DNA of 39,396 nucleotides, from positions 1 through 39,396 of IMG/VR virus record IMGVR_UViG_3300034374_004221. The stretch is one strand, 5' to 3'. Positions 7,899 through 19,200 of this stretch are shown here, piece by piece. The translations under genes were made by a program, and so were the position numbers. The stretch is from a virus. The notes under the pieces were generated by a model. That model was not told the DNA's origin, did no database searches, and saw only the letters and a program-made list of their open reading frames with translations. Within the stretch, counting starts at the first letter, position 1; each line of letters begins with the position of its first letter.

Positions 7899-10630
7899 TG
7901 ACTAGCAGCTTTGGTATTACGCCTCAACGCCAGATTCGAGATCTGGTAGCTCAACCAGAAAAACCTGCTGCTCTTCCAGCTCCTGCTCAACCAAGTGCTA
8001 TTCCTCAACAAGTAGGAGGTCAGTTGATGTATGCCGCTAGTTATCAGCGGGATACTGCAGCAGAACAAGGCATTAGAAACATTGAAAACTTCTTAGCTGA
8101 TAACGGAGTTTTTGATCGTGGTTCAAAGGCTCTTTTTGAAAACTACAAAGCAGAAAAGAAGCAACAAGCAGAGCGTATCTTTGCTTCTGAAGCGGCAGCT
8201 TATAGAGATTCTCTTGCTAACGCTAATGAAACTGAACAACTTAAGAAGAAAGGAGACTTTGAAACTGCTCGTCAAAACCAGCTAAGCAACCCTTGGGTTA
8301 ACTTCTTCTATTACGACACCAAAGGAACTCTTGGTGGTAAGGATATTGCTGTAAACCTTGCTGCTTGGGGTAAGCAATCTGCAGAGCGTCTTGCAGAGCT
8401 TCCTGAGGATCAAAGAGCTGCTGCAATGGCAGAAAAGGTCCAAAGCCTTTCTGCGCCTTATGCAGACGTTCCTGAGGCTTTTAAAGCAGCCAAGATTGAT
8501 CCAATTGTCAGTGCTACTCTTCGTGATCTTAAACAAGATGTAACTAATAAAGCTTATGAACGTAGAGCAGCTACAGATCAACAAACAGCTATTGATAAGC
8601 TATACGGCGGTGCCAAGCTTGGTGCTGCTCTTATCAAAGGTTCTTTTGGTTCTAAGCCAGGACTAGTACTTGGTCAACAGGCTCTTCAACAGGGTTACGA
8701 CGATGCTCGTGCTTATTACGTTGATGTTCGTGGTTACTCCGAGAAAGAGTTTAATGAGTTGATGTTTAAAGAAGCTGGTCGTTTCTTTATCGATTTAGAT
8801 GGCAATCAATATAACGACATTGGTGAAGCCTACGGTTTTACAAATATTGCAAACTCTTTTGCTGCTATTAAAACCAAAGACGGTCAAGAACTTCTAAAAC
8901 TTCGTAACAGCAAAGGACAGACGTTCCGAGAGCTGCTTGAGATTGGTGCTCAACAGGCTGTCAAACGCTCTGAGACCTTTGCAGCTGCTGAAGATCGCGC
9001 TGACAGCAGGGCTAGAAGGGAGCTTACTGAAAACCTCAAAACTGAATCTCAACGGTTTTATCAAGAAAACCCTGAGCCTACTGATGAGCAAGTAATGGCT
9101 CAAAGACAGCGTTTAAAAGCCCTTGGACGGCAAATGAGTCTGCCTGTCGGTATGTCTTATGCCGATTACGACAAAGCTATTGATGACACTTATACGTTCC
9201 GTACTGAGGATTTGACGGGGGAGCAGGAGGCTCTACTTAAAAACGAGATTGCTGATGAGATTGCTCAAGGTAGAACTGAGCTTTCTGGTGAGCTTCGTAG
9301 CCGTCTTGAGGGTACCAAACTGATTGGATACGCCATCACAGAGTTTGGTAAAGCCCGTCGTAACGCTGGTGATGCTGGGTATAAAAGCGCTACTACAAGC
9401 ATTCTGAAAAACCTGACAGCTAGCCTTAAGGGTTCTTTTGAGCAAGATCCTGCTGTCAAGATGATGGCAAAGGAAAAGGGTGAAGTCGTCACTCAGAAAA
9501 AGCGTTACCTTAATCAAGCCATTCTTGAAGCTAAGCAGCGTCTTACTGCAGAAGGAACTATTTACATCCGTTCTGAATTGAACAAAGCCCAAGCTCGTGG
9601 TGAGGATATTTCAAACCCTGCTGTTCAGCTTCAAATTTTAGAAAGAGCTAAACAGAACTTCTTCTCTCGTCCTGAGTACAACGATGTTGATACTTATTAC
9701 AACATCAGTGAGCCTGGCAAGATCGGCGTAAAGGTCACTACTGGACCAAAACTGGGATCCTCTAAACAGGATTCTGATGGCCGTTGGCAGATCAACATCA
9801 ACGATACTGACAACCGTGCTGCTTGGGCTGCTGTAGCTCAATCAACGTTTGCTAATAACCCCAAAGCTGCTCGTCAATATCTTGATAACAATTTTGTGTT
9901 TAACAGCACTGAGATGGGTGAAATCAACGCAGTGTTGTCTACTGGAGATTTGACCAAATTAAGTGATTCTGCTCGTCGCAGTCTTATCAACGTCCAACGT
10001 GGTTTTGGTAACAAAATTACTCTTGGAGAAATTGTCCAGAAGCAAGCCAGCAGGTTCTATGACGGAAACGTGCCGCCTACGTTCCGTGAAAACGCTCTCA
10101 AACTTCAAGGAGCTCTTCGAGTAGCTGACGGTGGAGGAGGTACTAAGCCTGTGGATAGCAGCATTATTATTACTAACTGGCACCACAGCCATTCAGATAA
10201 CCGTGCTGTTGACTTTGTGTTGCAGCGTCAAAACGGTCAAATCTCTAACCCAGTTCCTGCTCCTGTTACTGGAACCATTGTTTCTGCTGGTTATGAAAAA
10301 GGTGGGTTTGGTAACAGTGTAGTTATCCAAGCCGCTTCTGACGGCCCTGGATACCGTAAAGGTGATCTAGTGCGTCTTTCCCACCTAGCAGACATTTACT
10401 ACACCTCTGGACAGCGGATCACCCGAGGGATGCCTATTGGTAAGAGCGGAAACGATCAACCAATGGATTCCAACCCTCGTTATTCCAGTACTGGTAGCGG
10501 CGATCCAGGTCACGTTCACATCCAGTTGTACCGCTCTAAAGGTGCGACTCAGCAATATCAATACGGTCAAGAACTTCAAAACGATTTTGTCCGCCGTGCT
10601 TATTTGCCTCTATTTCGGTCTAACCGATAA
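7898..10630 (+). CDS. Internal core protein with C-terminal M23 peptidase domain (gp15 position)
   Basis: 910 residues. The first about 740 residues are mostly helical, polar and without a recognised domain, as in T7 gp15-type core proteins. The last about 150 residues carry a LytM/M23 peptidase-like domain: His765 and Asp772 (HSDNRAVDF), a glycine-rich beta core (PVTGTIVSAG), RLSHLADI, and the HxH pair His872/His874 (GHVHIQ). These would be the zinc ligands and catalytic residues for cutting peptidoglycan cross-links during DNA ejection. T7 carries its muralytic activity in gp16 as a transglycosylase, so here it sits in another core protein and uses different chemistry. Confidence 0.88.
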   Translation: MTSSFGITPQRQIRDLVAQPEKPAALPAPAQPSAIPQQVGGQLMYAASYQRDTAAEQGIRNIENFLADNGVFDRGSKALFENYKAEKKQQAERIFASEAAAYRDSLANANETEQLKKKGDFETARQNQLSNPWVNFFYYDTKGTLGGKDIAVNLAAWGKQSAERLAELPEDQRAAAMAEKVQSLSAPYADVPEAFKAAKIDPIVSATLRDLKQDVTNKAYERRAATDQQTAIDKLYGGAKLGAALIKGSFGSKPGLVLGQQALQQGYDDARAYYVDVRGYSEKEFNELMFKEAGRFFIDLDGNQYNDIGEAYGFTNIANSFAAIKTKDGQELLKLRNSKGQTFRELLEIGAQQAVKRSETFAAAEDRADSRARRELTENLKTESQRFYQENPEPTDEQVMAQRQRLKALGRQMSLPVGMSYADYDKAIDDTYTFRTEDLTGEQEALLKNEIADEIAQGRTELSGELRSRLEGTKLIGYAITEFGKARRNAGDAGYKSATTSILKNLTASLKGSFEQDPAVKMMAKEKGEVVTQKKRYLNQAILEAKQRLTAEGTIYIRSELNKAQARGEDISNPAVQLQILERAKQNFFSRPEYNDVDTYYNISEPGKIGVKVTTGPKLGSSKQDSDGRWQININDTDNRAAWAAVAQSTFANNPKAARQYLDNNFVFNSTEMGEINAVLSTGDLTKLSDSARRSLINVQRGFGNKITLGEIVQKQASRFYDGNVPPTFRENALKLQGALRVADGGGGTKPVDSSIIITNWHHSHSDNRAVDFVLQRQNGQISNPVPAPVTGTIVSAGYEKGGFGNSVVIQAASDGPGYRKGDLVRLSHLADIYYTSGQRITRGMPIGKSGNDQPMDSNPRYSSTGSGDPGHVHIQLYRSKGATQQYQYGQELQNDFVRRAYLPLFRSNR

Positions 10631-10656
10631 CAATTTCTAGTTATATCCATTATTTT

Positions 10657-10686
10657 GGAGGAAGCGCCCTTAGTAGCTCTTCCTTC
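10657..10686 (+). promoter_or_regulatory. Hairpin that pairs the only strong ribosome-binding sequence of the next gene
   Basis: GGAGGAAG (10657-10664) can pair over 8 bp with CTTCCTTC (10679-10686), two bases before the ATG at 10689. The GGAGG lies 27 bases from the start codon, too far for direct use, so the hairpin may either hide it or bring it near the start. The gap of 58 bases is the only one among the core protein genes. Confidence 0.4.
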
Positions 10687-10688
10687 AA

Positions 10689-13600
10689 ATGCCTTATATC
10701 CCCACTCGTAGCGGTCAGTCTGTCTTCATTAAAGATCCCCAAGAGGCTCAGCAGCGGTATCAACAAGAGTGGGGTCAAGCCTCACCAGCTCCTGTCAAAG
10801 CTCAACCAGCTCCTGCTGCTGCTCCTGCTGCCAAGCCGAAACCTAAACGTGGTTTTGATCTCAAAGAGTTTTTAAAGAGCAGCCCTGCAGGCCTTTATTA
10901 CGAAGGTATGAAGCGCCTTGGGGAAACCATCGGGAAAATCCCTGTACCTTTTGGTGGCGGCCAAACCATTGGACAAGAAGCTCCTCGTGTAGTTGCTGAC
11001 ATTCCTCGTCAAGTAGTTAACGCTCCTATTGCTGCAGCTGAGCAGCTCGGTGCTGTTACCCAAGGGGCTGCTCCTGCGGGTCTCTTAGGCGGTCCTATGA
11101 CCACCGGCTCTCTAGAAGCTGATAAGCAACGAGAAGTCCAAAAGGCAAAGAACGCTGAAGCAGCTATTGATGCCTTACAGAAAACTGGACGTGATGTTCA
11201 AGGCTTTAGCTATGGCATCAAACCTCAAACTCCTATTGTCGGTAGCTTGTTCAGTGAAGACAGTGAGTTTGTAAAGAAGAACATCAAACCAAAGACTGCT
11301 ATTGGTCAGCTTGCCTCTAGCGTTGGCGCTGCTATTGCTTTTGATGCTGGCGTTAACAAACTGACAAAAGCAACTGCTCTTGCTGGTAAAACAGTTCAAA
11401 CTGCAGACAAACTGGTTGATATTTGGAAGAACAAAGACCTGGCAGCTGGTGCTCGGGTCATGGCTACCTATTTAATTAAAGACGTGCTGCCTGAAAGCGT
11501 TCAGGATGCAATGTTCTTTATGCCTCAACCTCCTGCTGCTCTTGCAAAGCAGTTGGATGAGATTCAAAAGCTTCAAACTCCTGAAGAACGTATCCGTGCT
11601 GCAGAAGTTCTTCGGGCTACAACTCCTGAAGAGTTTAACTACGCTTTTGAGCAGTTTAAAAACGTTAGCCAAGGCATTGCGTTTACCACTGGTCTCCGTA
11701 GTACGTTCATGCTGGCTAATAAGTTTCTAAGCAAAGCTACTAGTAACGTTCCTGCTGCTCAAGCTCTTGAAGAGGCTACTCAAGAAGCGCTTCCTGTTCT
11801 GCGTCAAGAAGTTGAGGCTGATGGTCTTGTAAAAGCTAATGAGATTATTCAAGACAAACTAGGTGCAGTTACTAGTGAGCTCTACAAGAAGATTGATGAA
11901 AACGTAGGAAAAGTCGCTTTTGGTGCTCGTGCTGGTGCTGAAGCTTATCTTCAAAAACAACAAGATCTTGTTCCTGATCTCCAACGTCTTCAAGATGAGC
12001 TGAAAGCTGTACCTGATGTTGGACAAGATCGTATTGCTACTCAAGCTGAAATCGATTCGTTGCAATCAGTTCTTGGTGTCAAAACTCCTGAACAGATCGT
12101 TAAAAAGCAGCAAATGCTTGAAGAGCGCTTGATAGCTTATGAAACTGCTGCAGCAGCGGATCCTGACTGGATTAATAAGTCCACTGGTACTGGCCGTAAG
12201 CGTACTAAAAACAGCACTAAGGTTCGGATGGCTGCTCAAGCTGCAGAGCGTCTCCAACAGCTCCAACTGCTTCAAACCAAACTGCAACAGCTAGATAACG
12301 TTGAGCTTGATCGTGCTGCAAAACTAAGCGCTCTTGAAGCAAAAGTTGCTGAAAGTAAAACGGCGTTTACTGGATTCAGTACAGCTCTAAACGACGCTCG
12401 TATTCTTGTTGACAAACTGGATGAGTTGAACGCTGAGCGTATTGGTTATCTACAGAATTACAACAACATTCTGTTTAAAGAGAATCGTATTAACGAGATC
12501 AATACGGACTACAGCTTGAACGATGCGTTTGGTTTGGCTTATGGAGAGCTCAAAGACATCCTGAACGCTGCTGAAGCTGCGGTAGCTAGCGACAACATCA
12601 ATCCTGACTTTGCTCGGATGTTTGTTCAGCGTGTTGATGAAATTCACAACAAAGTCATCGACAACGGTGGTCTAGCTCCTGTTGTTCCTCGCGTCCCTGA
12701 GGGCGTTGAAGTGCCTCCTCAAGCTGTTGAAGAAGTCACTCAGGTAGCTCCTAAAGCTCCTGCACCGGTTGCAAACGAGGTTCCTGTTACCAAAACTGAT
12801 GCTGGTGAAATTGTCGTTGACACTGACACCCTTGGTGCTGAACGTGTAATGAACGAAAGCAGGGCTGGTAGTTCTGCAGTTCGTAGTGGTGAGGAAGTCA
12901 TTGAAGAGACTCGTCGTGACCTTGGTATTTATCAAGACCCCACTGACACGATTGAACAGCTTGAGTGGTTTACTCGTGCAAAGGATAACGTAGCCAAAGA
13001 GTGGGATCGGGTCTTCAAGAAAACTGGTTCTGAAGAGGCTGCTAACAAAGCTGCTACTGCACTGCGTAACACCAACGCTGTTAAGTACACCTCAGACTTT
13101 GAAAACGCAGCAGCTCTCAAAGCTGTGTTTAATACCGCTGATCGCAGCTTCATCCTTCCTCAGCAGTATGCAAAGTCCATGAGGACTCTTGCTTCGTTCC
13201 TTGGGGGTAACAACCAGCTGCGTCAAATCTCGTTCTTCTTGGAAGCTGCTGAGTTTGGTAAGGATATTCAAAACAACCTCAACAAGATTCAAGTACCAGT
13301 AGCAGCACTTGATGAAAACGCTACAGCAGTACTTGCTTCTAGCCGTGATCTTCGGAAGATCCTTAGAAACGAAGAAGTACCAGGGATTGATCGCATCACT
13401 GCTCTTGATAACTTCCGGCTTAACTTTGAAACCTTTGTAGCCAACGCAAAAGCTCTTAACGAGCTGATGTACGGCGTTGGTAACGCTCTCAGGCAGTTTT
13501 CAAAAGGCGCTCGTCTTGATTTCTCTCGTACTGATCCAAAGGTTCTGTTTAGCCGTTTAAATCAAGAACTAGCAAGCTTTGGTAGCAACGATGATTTTGC

Positions 13601-16262
13601 TTCCTTGCTAGCTGATAAGAGCAAAGCAGCTAAAGCAGATCTTGAAGAGAAGTACGGAGAACTGTTTAACAAACTTCGTAAAGGTGAAGATCTCACTGAA
13701 GAGGAACTTCAAGGTCTTGATAACTTTGTTGAAAAGGTCTACGAAGCTCAAGGTGATTTTGAAAAGCTTGATGCTCTTGAAGTAACTGCTGATGCAGTTC
13801 TTGCTCGACTGCAGGTTGGTTCTCCCCTTAGTAACCCAGCAACTGTGTTCTCGATTCCTATCCAAGGAATCCCTGAAACAGCTCTTGAACTTACTGGTCA
13901 AGCAGTTGGAGGCACGATTACTGGCCGTATGGCTAAGTGGCTTGGTCAAACTGAGTTTGCTAAGGAAACCCTTGAAGAAGCCAGCTTGGCTGCAGATACG
14001 CTGCTTCAAACCCGTCACGTCATTGGTGAAGCTTTAGAAGCCACCTATAACCGTTTTGTGTACGGCAAAGCGATTACTGACCCAGCTCAAGTGGCTGATG
14101 CAGCTTATGAACTGCGTCGTGCTGGCGGTTTGAGGCGTGAAGAAGCTATCTCTCAGGATCTTGCTCAAACTCGTATCAATCTTCCGTTCTTTAACTACGT
14201 TATGGAACGAGCAGAGGGTGATGACAAAATCTTTGACACCCTCAATAAAGCACGAGTCTTTACCAAGGTGTTTCATGATTACTTCATGCCTGGTGAAGCT
14301 TGGGATAAGCGGAGCTGGTTTGGTAAGTACATCATGGGTGCTACCACAACAGGTCTTCGTGGACTTGGCGTTGGTAAACAGAGCTATTACCCAGGTGGCG
14401 AGAACGTAAACCTCACGCTGTTTAACCAGCTCTCAGCTGCTGCTGATGAGATGTCAACCTCACTCTTTGCTAACGCTCACGTCAGAGCTTTGGTAATTAA
14501 AGATGTTGATAACAAAATTGCTGAAGGTTTGATTGAACAAGCAGACCGTGCTTCGGCAATCTCAGAAGGTCTTAATAAAGAGATGTCGAATATGTATCAG
14601 CCAGTTCGAGCTGGTTTTGATCAAAACGTCATTGGTTACTCAATCAACGAGGAACGTATTCTTAACTTGACCAGAGCTGTAAACCTGACAGAAGAACTGT
14701 CTGGTCCTTTGGCTAACGTTGCTGATTCTGTAAACGCCCTTAGAAACAGCAAGAACCCAGCTTTGGCAGCGTTTGGGCGTGATGTGTTCCCGTTCCTTAC
14801 CTCGCCTTTAAACGGCATCAAACGGGCTGCCATGATCGCTTATGGCGGTGAAATGGTTCAAGCCTCTGTTGACGCAGTACGTCTTGGAGCTAAAAGCCTT
14901 CCTGATGAAGTTACTAAATTCTTGCCACCTAAAGTTCGCCAAAACATTGTTGATTTTGAAAGTAAGTATCTAAGCAGCGATCCTAAAGTTCGTATTCGAG
15001 CTCAAGGTGCTTTGGCTCTTTCGGCTGGTGTCAACGCTCTTGCTTGGTTCCTTGTTCGAGACGGAAACCAAGACATCACTGCAGGTCTTGAAAACACCTA
15101 TAGGGAAACTGAAGGGGCACGGGATCCTTACACCTGGAAAATTGGTGGAATGATGCTTCCTTACCGGTATCTACCTGTTATCGGTAACACCATTGCGTTC
15201 CAAGCCAACATTCGAGATCTTCAAGAGTTTGCTCCAGGTCGAGACACTTCAGGTGCTTTTGCTTTAACCGTGGCAGCTCTTGCTAACACCATTCTTGAAA
15301 CACCTGCAATTGCTGGTTTTGATCGCGTTGTAAAGGCTCTAACTACCGCAGGTACTGGTGATGTATCTCGGATGCAAAAACTGATCTCCGATTCTGTAGC
15401 CAAGGTTGGTGATCCTTATCTCAATCTTCGTAAGGTTGCTGCTCAAGGTATTGATCCTCGTAAACCTGCAAGCCCAATCACTAGGTTTGCTCGTAAAGGT
15501 TTCTATGAACGAGGAAAGCTAGGCGAAAAAGGCATCAACATGGCTGACATTGGTAACACCATTGTTGATTCAGCTTTTGGAAGCTTTGGTATTGCTGCTG
15601 AGTACAGCCCTGTTGGTTTTATTGCTGACGCCGTAGCTAGCGCAATTAACCAAGATCCTGAGTTCCGCTCTGATTCGCGTAAAGCCCTTTGGTACGGCAA
15701 ACCAGGAGCCACAGTCAACGCTAACCACGCTGGTAAGTGGTATCCCATTCAAGCTGCTCTTGGTCGCTACTGGTTGTTCCCGGACAAACTAGAAGACGAT
15801 CCTGTGGCTAAGGAGATGGTTTACAACTTAGTTCCGCCTCCCAGAACTACTTTGTTTAACTCCGATGGGGTTGGTATTAACGCTTCAACTTTGAATCAAT
15901 TTAATCATTTTCTTAATTCTGAGTTTGAATTTTATGACCCTACTTTTGATAAAACCTATAAAGGTGTTTACGGGTATTTAAAAGATCTTGTAACTAGCAA
16001 GAGCTACACCCAGTATCCTTCTGTTGATTCTCCGTTCCGTATGGGTGGTAGCTTGCCTCCTGCTTACGGTCTTGTTCAAGATCCTAATTGGGACCGTGAA
16101 CAGAATATGCGACGAGTGATTCTTAAAGGAGAGGTTGATAGACTCATAAGTATTGCCAAGGAGCAATTCTTAATGGGCGATCTTCCTGATCAACGCTACA
16201 AAGCTCCCGCAGAAATGAAACAACTTGTTATTCAAAACCGCCTTGCAGGAGGCACCCGCTAA
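10689..16262 (+). CDS. Large internal core / ejection protein (T7 gp16-like position)
   Basis: 1857 residues, the largest protein here (T7 gp16 has 1318). Residues 25-60 are Ala/Pro/Lys-rich (APVKAQPAPAAAPAAKPKPK). Most of the rest is helical with long Gln/Leu/Glu coiled-coil stretches around 420-580. Several hydrophobic segments in the last third (for example ALSAGVNALAWFLV) could insert into membrane. I see no lysozyme or transglycosylase signature. Position between the gp15-like protein and the tail fibre fits the gp16 core protein that helps pull DNA into the cell. The stop overlaps the tail fibre start (TAATG). Confidence 0.82.
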   Translation: MPYIPTRSGQSVFIKDPQEAQQRYQQEWGQASPAPVKAQPAPAAAPAAKPKPKRGFDLKEFLKSSPAGLYYEGMKRLGETIGKIPVPFGGGQTIGQEAPRVVADIPRQVVNAPIAAAEQLGAVTQGAAPAGLLGGPMTTGSLEADKQREVQKAKNAEAAIDALQKTGRDVQGFSYGIKPQTPIVGSLFSEDSEFVKKNIKPKTAIGQLASSVGAAIAFDAGVNKLTKATALAGKTVQTADKLVDIWKNKDLAAGARVMATYLIKDVLPESVQDAMFFMPQPPAALAKQLDEIQKLQTPEERIRAAEVLRATTPEEFNYAFEQFKNVSQGIAFTTGLRSTFMLANKFLSKATSNVPAAQALEEATQEALPVLRQEVEADGLVKANEIIQDKLGAVTSELYKKIDENVGKVAFGARAGAEAYLQKQQDLVPDLQRLQDELKAVPDVGQDRIATQAEIDSLQSVLGVKTPEQIVKKQQMLEERLIAYETAAAADPDWINKSTGTGRKRTKNSTKVRMAAQAAERLQQLQLLQTKLQQLDNVELDRAAKLSALEAKVAESKTAFTGFSTALNDARILVDKLDELNAERIGYLQNYNNILFKENRINEINTDYSLNDAFGLAYGELKDILNAAEAAVASDNINPDFARMFVQRVDEIHNKVIDNGGLAPVVPRVPEGVEVPPQAVEEVTQVAPKAPAPVANEVPVTKTDAGEIVVDTDTLGAERVMNESRAGSSAVRSGEEVIEETRRDLGIYQDPTDTIEQLEWFTRAKDNVAKEWDRVFKKTGSEEAANKAATALRNTNAVKYTSDFENAAALKAVFNTADRSFILPQQYAKSMRTLASFLGGNNQLRQISFFLEAAEFGKDIQNNLNKIQVPVAALDENATAVLASSRDLRKILRNEEVPGIDRITALDNFRLNFETFVANAKALNELMYGVGNALRQFSKGARLDFSRTDPKVLFSRLNQELASFGSNDDFASLLADKSKAAKADLEEKYGELFNKLRKGEDLTEEELQGLDNFVEKVYEAQGDFEKLDALEVTADAVLARLQVGSPLSNPATVFSIPIQGIPETALELTGQAVGGTITGRMAKWLGQTEFAKETLEEASLAADTLLQTRHVIGEALEATYNRFVYGKAITDPAQVADAAYELRRAGGLRREEAISQDLAQTRINLPFFNYVMERAEGDDKIFDTLNKARVFTKVFHDYFMPGEAWDKRSWFGKYIMGATTTGLRGLGVGKQSYYPGGENVNLTLFNQLSAAADEMSTSLFANAHVRALVIKDVDNKIAEGLIEQADRASAISEGLNKEMSNMYQPVRAGFDQNVIGYSINEERILNLTRAVNLTEELSGPLANVADSVNALRNSKNPALAAFGRDVFPFLTSPLNGIKRAAMIAYGGEMVQASVDAVRLGAKSLPDEVTKFLPPKVRQNIVDFESKYLSSDPKVRIRAQGALALSAGVNALAWFLVRDGNQDITAGLENTYRETEGARDPYTWKIGGMMLPYRYLPVIGNTIAFQANIRDLQEFAPGRDTSGAFALTVAALANTILETPAIAGFDRVVKALTTAGTGDVSRMQKLISDSVAKVGDPYLNLRKVAAQGIDPRKPASPITRFARKGFYERGKLGEKGINMADIGNTIVDSAFGSFGIAAEYSPVGFIADAVASAINQDPEFRSDSRKALWYGKPGATVNANHAGKWYPIQAALGRYWLFPDKLEDDPVAKEMVYNLVPPPRTTLFNSDGVGINASTLNQFNHFLNSEFEFYDPTFDKTYKGVYGYLKDLVTSKSYTQYPSVDSPFRMGGSLPPAYGLVQDPNWDREQNMRRVILKGEVDRLISIAKEQFLMGDLPDQRYKAPAEMKQLVIQNRLAGGTR

Positions 16263-19200
16263 TGGCTTTTGCATCTGTTACTTACACCAGTGCATCTGGT
16301 ACGACCTTTGCTCTGACGAATAGTGATGGCAACGCCATTGAGTATCTTCGTCAAAGTGATATCTCTGTAACCGTCAACGGTACGCTTCAAACGCTTACCA
16401 CTGACTACACGTTCAACGCTGCTGGGACCGCAATTGTCCTTAACAGTGCAGTAAGCGGTGCAACGGTTGTTCTAAGCCGTGCTACCAGCATCACAGACGC
16501 CACGGTGAGCTTCACTGCTGGCTCTACGCTGACTGCTCAAGACCTTAACAACTCTGACAAACAAAACCGTTTTGCTCTACAAGAGTTCTCAGACCTTTAC
16601 GGTGGCTTGATCACAGGTACTGGAGACCTTGAGGCTCTTGGTGGTTTTATTGGTAGTACTGAGACTTGGGTCTCTGATAACGCTCACGCAGCCACTACCG
16701 GAGCTATTGAAGCTCGTGTAGACAGCAAAATTGACGATGTTTTGACCGGTAACGTTGTTGCTGGTAACGCAATCACAATCACCGACGACAGCCCTGCTAG
16801 CGGTCAAATCACGATTGCTGTTACTGACGGTGCTATCGACACTGCAGAGCTGGCTAACAACGCAGTAACCACTGCCAAGATCACTGACAGCAACGTTACT
16901 ACTGCCAAAATCAACGACTCAGCAGTAACCACTGCAAAAATCAATGATGCAGCTGTAACCACTGCAAAACTGGCTAACGATTCTGTTACCTCTGACAAGA
17001 TCGCAGACGGCACCATTATTGCTGGTGATATTGCTAATAACGCAGTCACTACTGCAAAGATTGCCGACAGTAACGTCACCACAACTAAGATTGCTAACGG
17101 TGCAGTAACTAACGCCAAAGTAAACGCTTCTGCTGCGATTGCTGGCACAAAGATCGACCCAGACTTTGGCAGTCAGACGGTTGAAACTACCGGCGTTTTT
17201 AGTGCCGCTGGTGGTGCGCAAGCTACCCCGTCGATCACCTTTACTGGTGACCTAAATACTGGCATTTATTCCCCCGGCGCAGATCAACTAGCCATCTCGA
17301 CTAATAGCACTGGGCGGCTGTTTATTGATGCGAGTGGGAGGGTTGGCGTTGGCATTGCAAATCCTGGGCGTAGTTTTGTTGTTGATGGCGTCGATGACAC
17401 CATTGTTGCTGCCTTCCAATCAACAGCGACAGGATGTGGTTTTGGTCTAAAAGACGGAACTACTACGGCAGACAATACAGTCACACTTCGTGCAATTGGA
17501 AATGACTTGGTTGCGAATGCAGGAGGCACCGAACGCCTCCGCATCACGTCAACCGGCGAACTTCAATTCAAAGGCAACGGAACAAACGGTTCTCCTGGTT
17601 CACCTGCAGTAAGTTTTAACGGCTCTGCACCGTCCAACAGCCTTGTTATTATCTCGACAGGCAGGTTGGGTCTGGGGACTAGTGCTCCAAGCGCTGGATT
17701 AACAGTGGGGCTTGGTTCAACTTCAGTACCGGCGGCTGGTTCTTCAGGATCGTCTGGACCAGCAGCATTATTCGGTAATAGCGTAGGTTTGCAAACCTAT
17801 GGTCTAGCAGTAGGCGCTACAACTGCTGGACTTGGTTACATCCAAGCGCAAAGAGCTGATGGAACTGCAACAACATATAACCTGACTATTCAGCCGAACG
17901 GAGGCAACGTCGGAATTGGCACTACGAGTCCTGACGCTTTGCTGGATGTAGAGAATTCATCGGGCGCATCTGAAATTCAAATCAAGTCCCTTAATGCATC
18001 AGACTGTACACTTGCTTTTGGCGATAATGCAGATACAGATGTAGGTCGGATTAGATATGCGCATAGTGCTAATGCAATGTTGTTTTTTACGGGAGCAAAT
18101 GAGCGATGCAGAATCGACAGCTCCGGCAGGTTGTTGGTGGGCACGTCTTCTGACACAAGTGCGGCAAAGTTCATTGTGCAGGGTTTGTCCAGCGATAGCA
18201 CTGCGCAGGGTCTCATCGACATCAGACGCGGCACACGACCAACTGCTGCCGACACCGAGATTGGCAGTATTCGTTTTAAGTCGGGGGCTACCGATACCCG
18301 CTACGCACAAATTAGTTGTTTCAGCGATGGTGCAAGTTCTAGTGATCTTGACATCCCAGGCCGCCTCGTATTTTCTACGACGGCGGACGGAGCGTCTGCA
18401 GCGACGGAGCGGATGCGTATCACGTCCAGCGGGCAAATACAGGCAAACGGCTTAGGTACTGCCGCCGCCCCAATCCTTAGTTTTACCACTGACAATAACA
18501 CCGGTATTTATTCTCCTGGCGCAGACCAAGTAGCCATCTCGACTAATGGTCAGGGGCGGTTGTTTGTTGATGCGAGTGGGGATGTCCGTGTTGAAAAAAC
18601 TGCTGCAGCTCAAACCGCTCTTTTTAGTGTAAAAAGCATTGGAGGTGGTGGAACAACTGCCAAGTACGCTCTTGATTGTGGATCTGGAACTGTAACCGGC
18701 GATCTTCTCGCTACCGCAAATGCCGATGTTCTTGGGACCGGCGGATTAGTCCTTCAGACCACTACATCTCATCCGATTGTTTTTAGAACCAATAGCAGTG
18801 GCAATGAAATTGGTGGCAACGAACGCCTCCGCATCACATCGGACGGGAAGGTGGGTCTGGGGACTAGTAGCCCTGCAGCTGACTTACATTTAAGTAAAAC
18901 AACAGGACCAGTATTTCGAATCGGTGCATCTGCAAGTGGTGGCAATAATGCCTCTACTGGGCGTATTGAGTTTTATGGGGGATCATCGGCTGGAGATGGA
19001 CCTGGAATTAAAGCGGTAATTGATACTGAATCGACAACAGTAACTAACCGAGATTTTAATCTGCTATTTAAGACTTCAACAAACGTAGGCTCTGGGGAAC
19101 CATTGGAGCGATTGCGTATTAACGCAAATGGCAGGGTAGGGATTGGCACGACGTCGCCTGGCAGCGCACTGGAAATCGATGCAGCCGCCGCGACATCTCC

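Noticed and set aside
18057-18455. 132-codon + strand frame inside the tail fibre gene
   Set aside because: Out-of-frame shadow of repeated fibre modules, Arg/Cys/Ser-rich, without plausible start signals.
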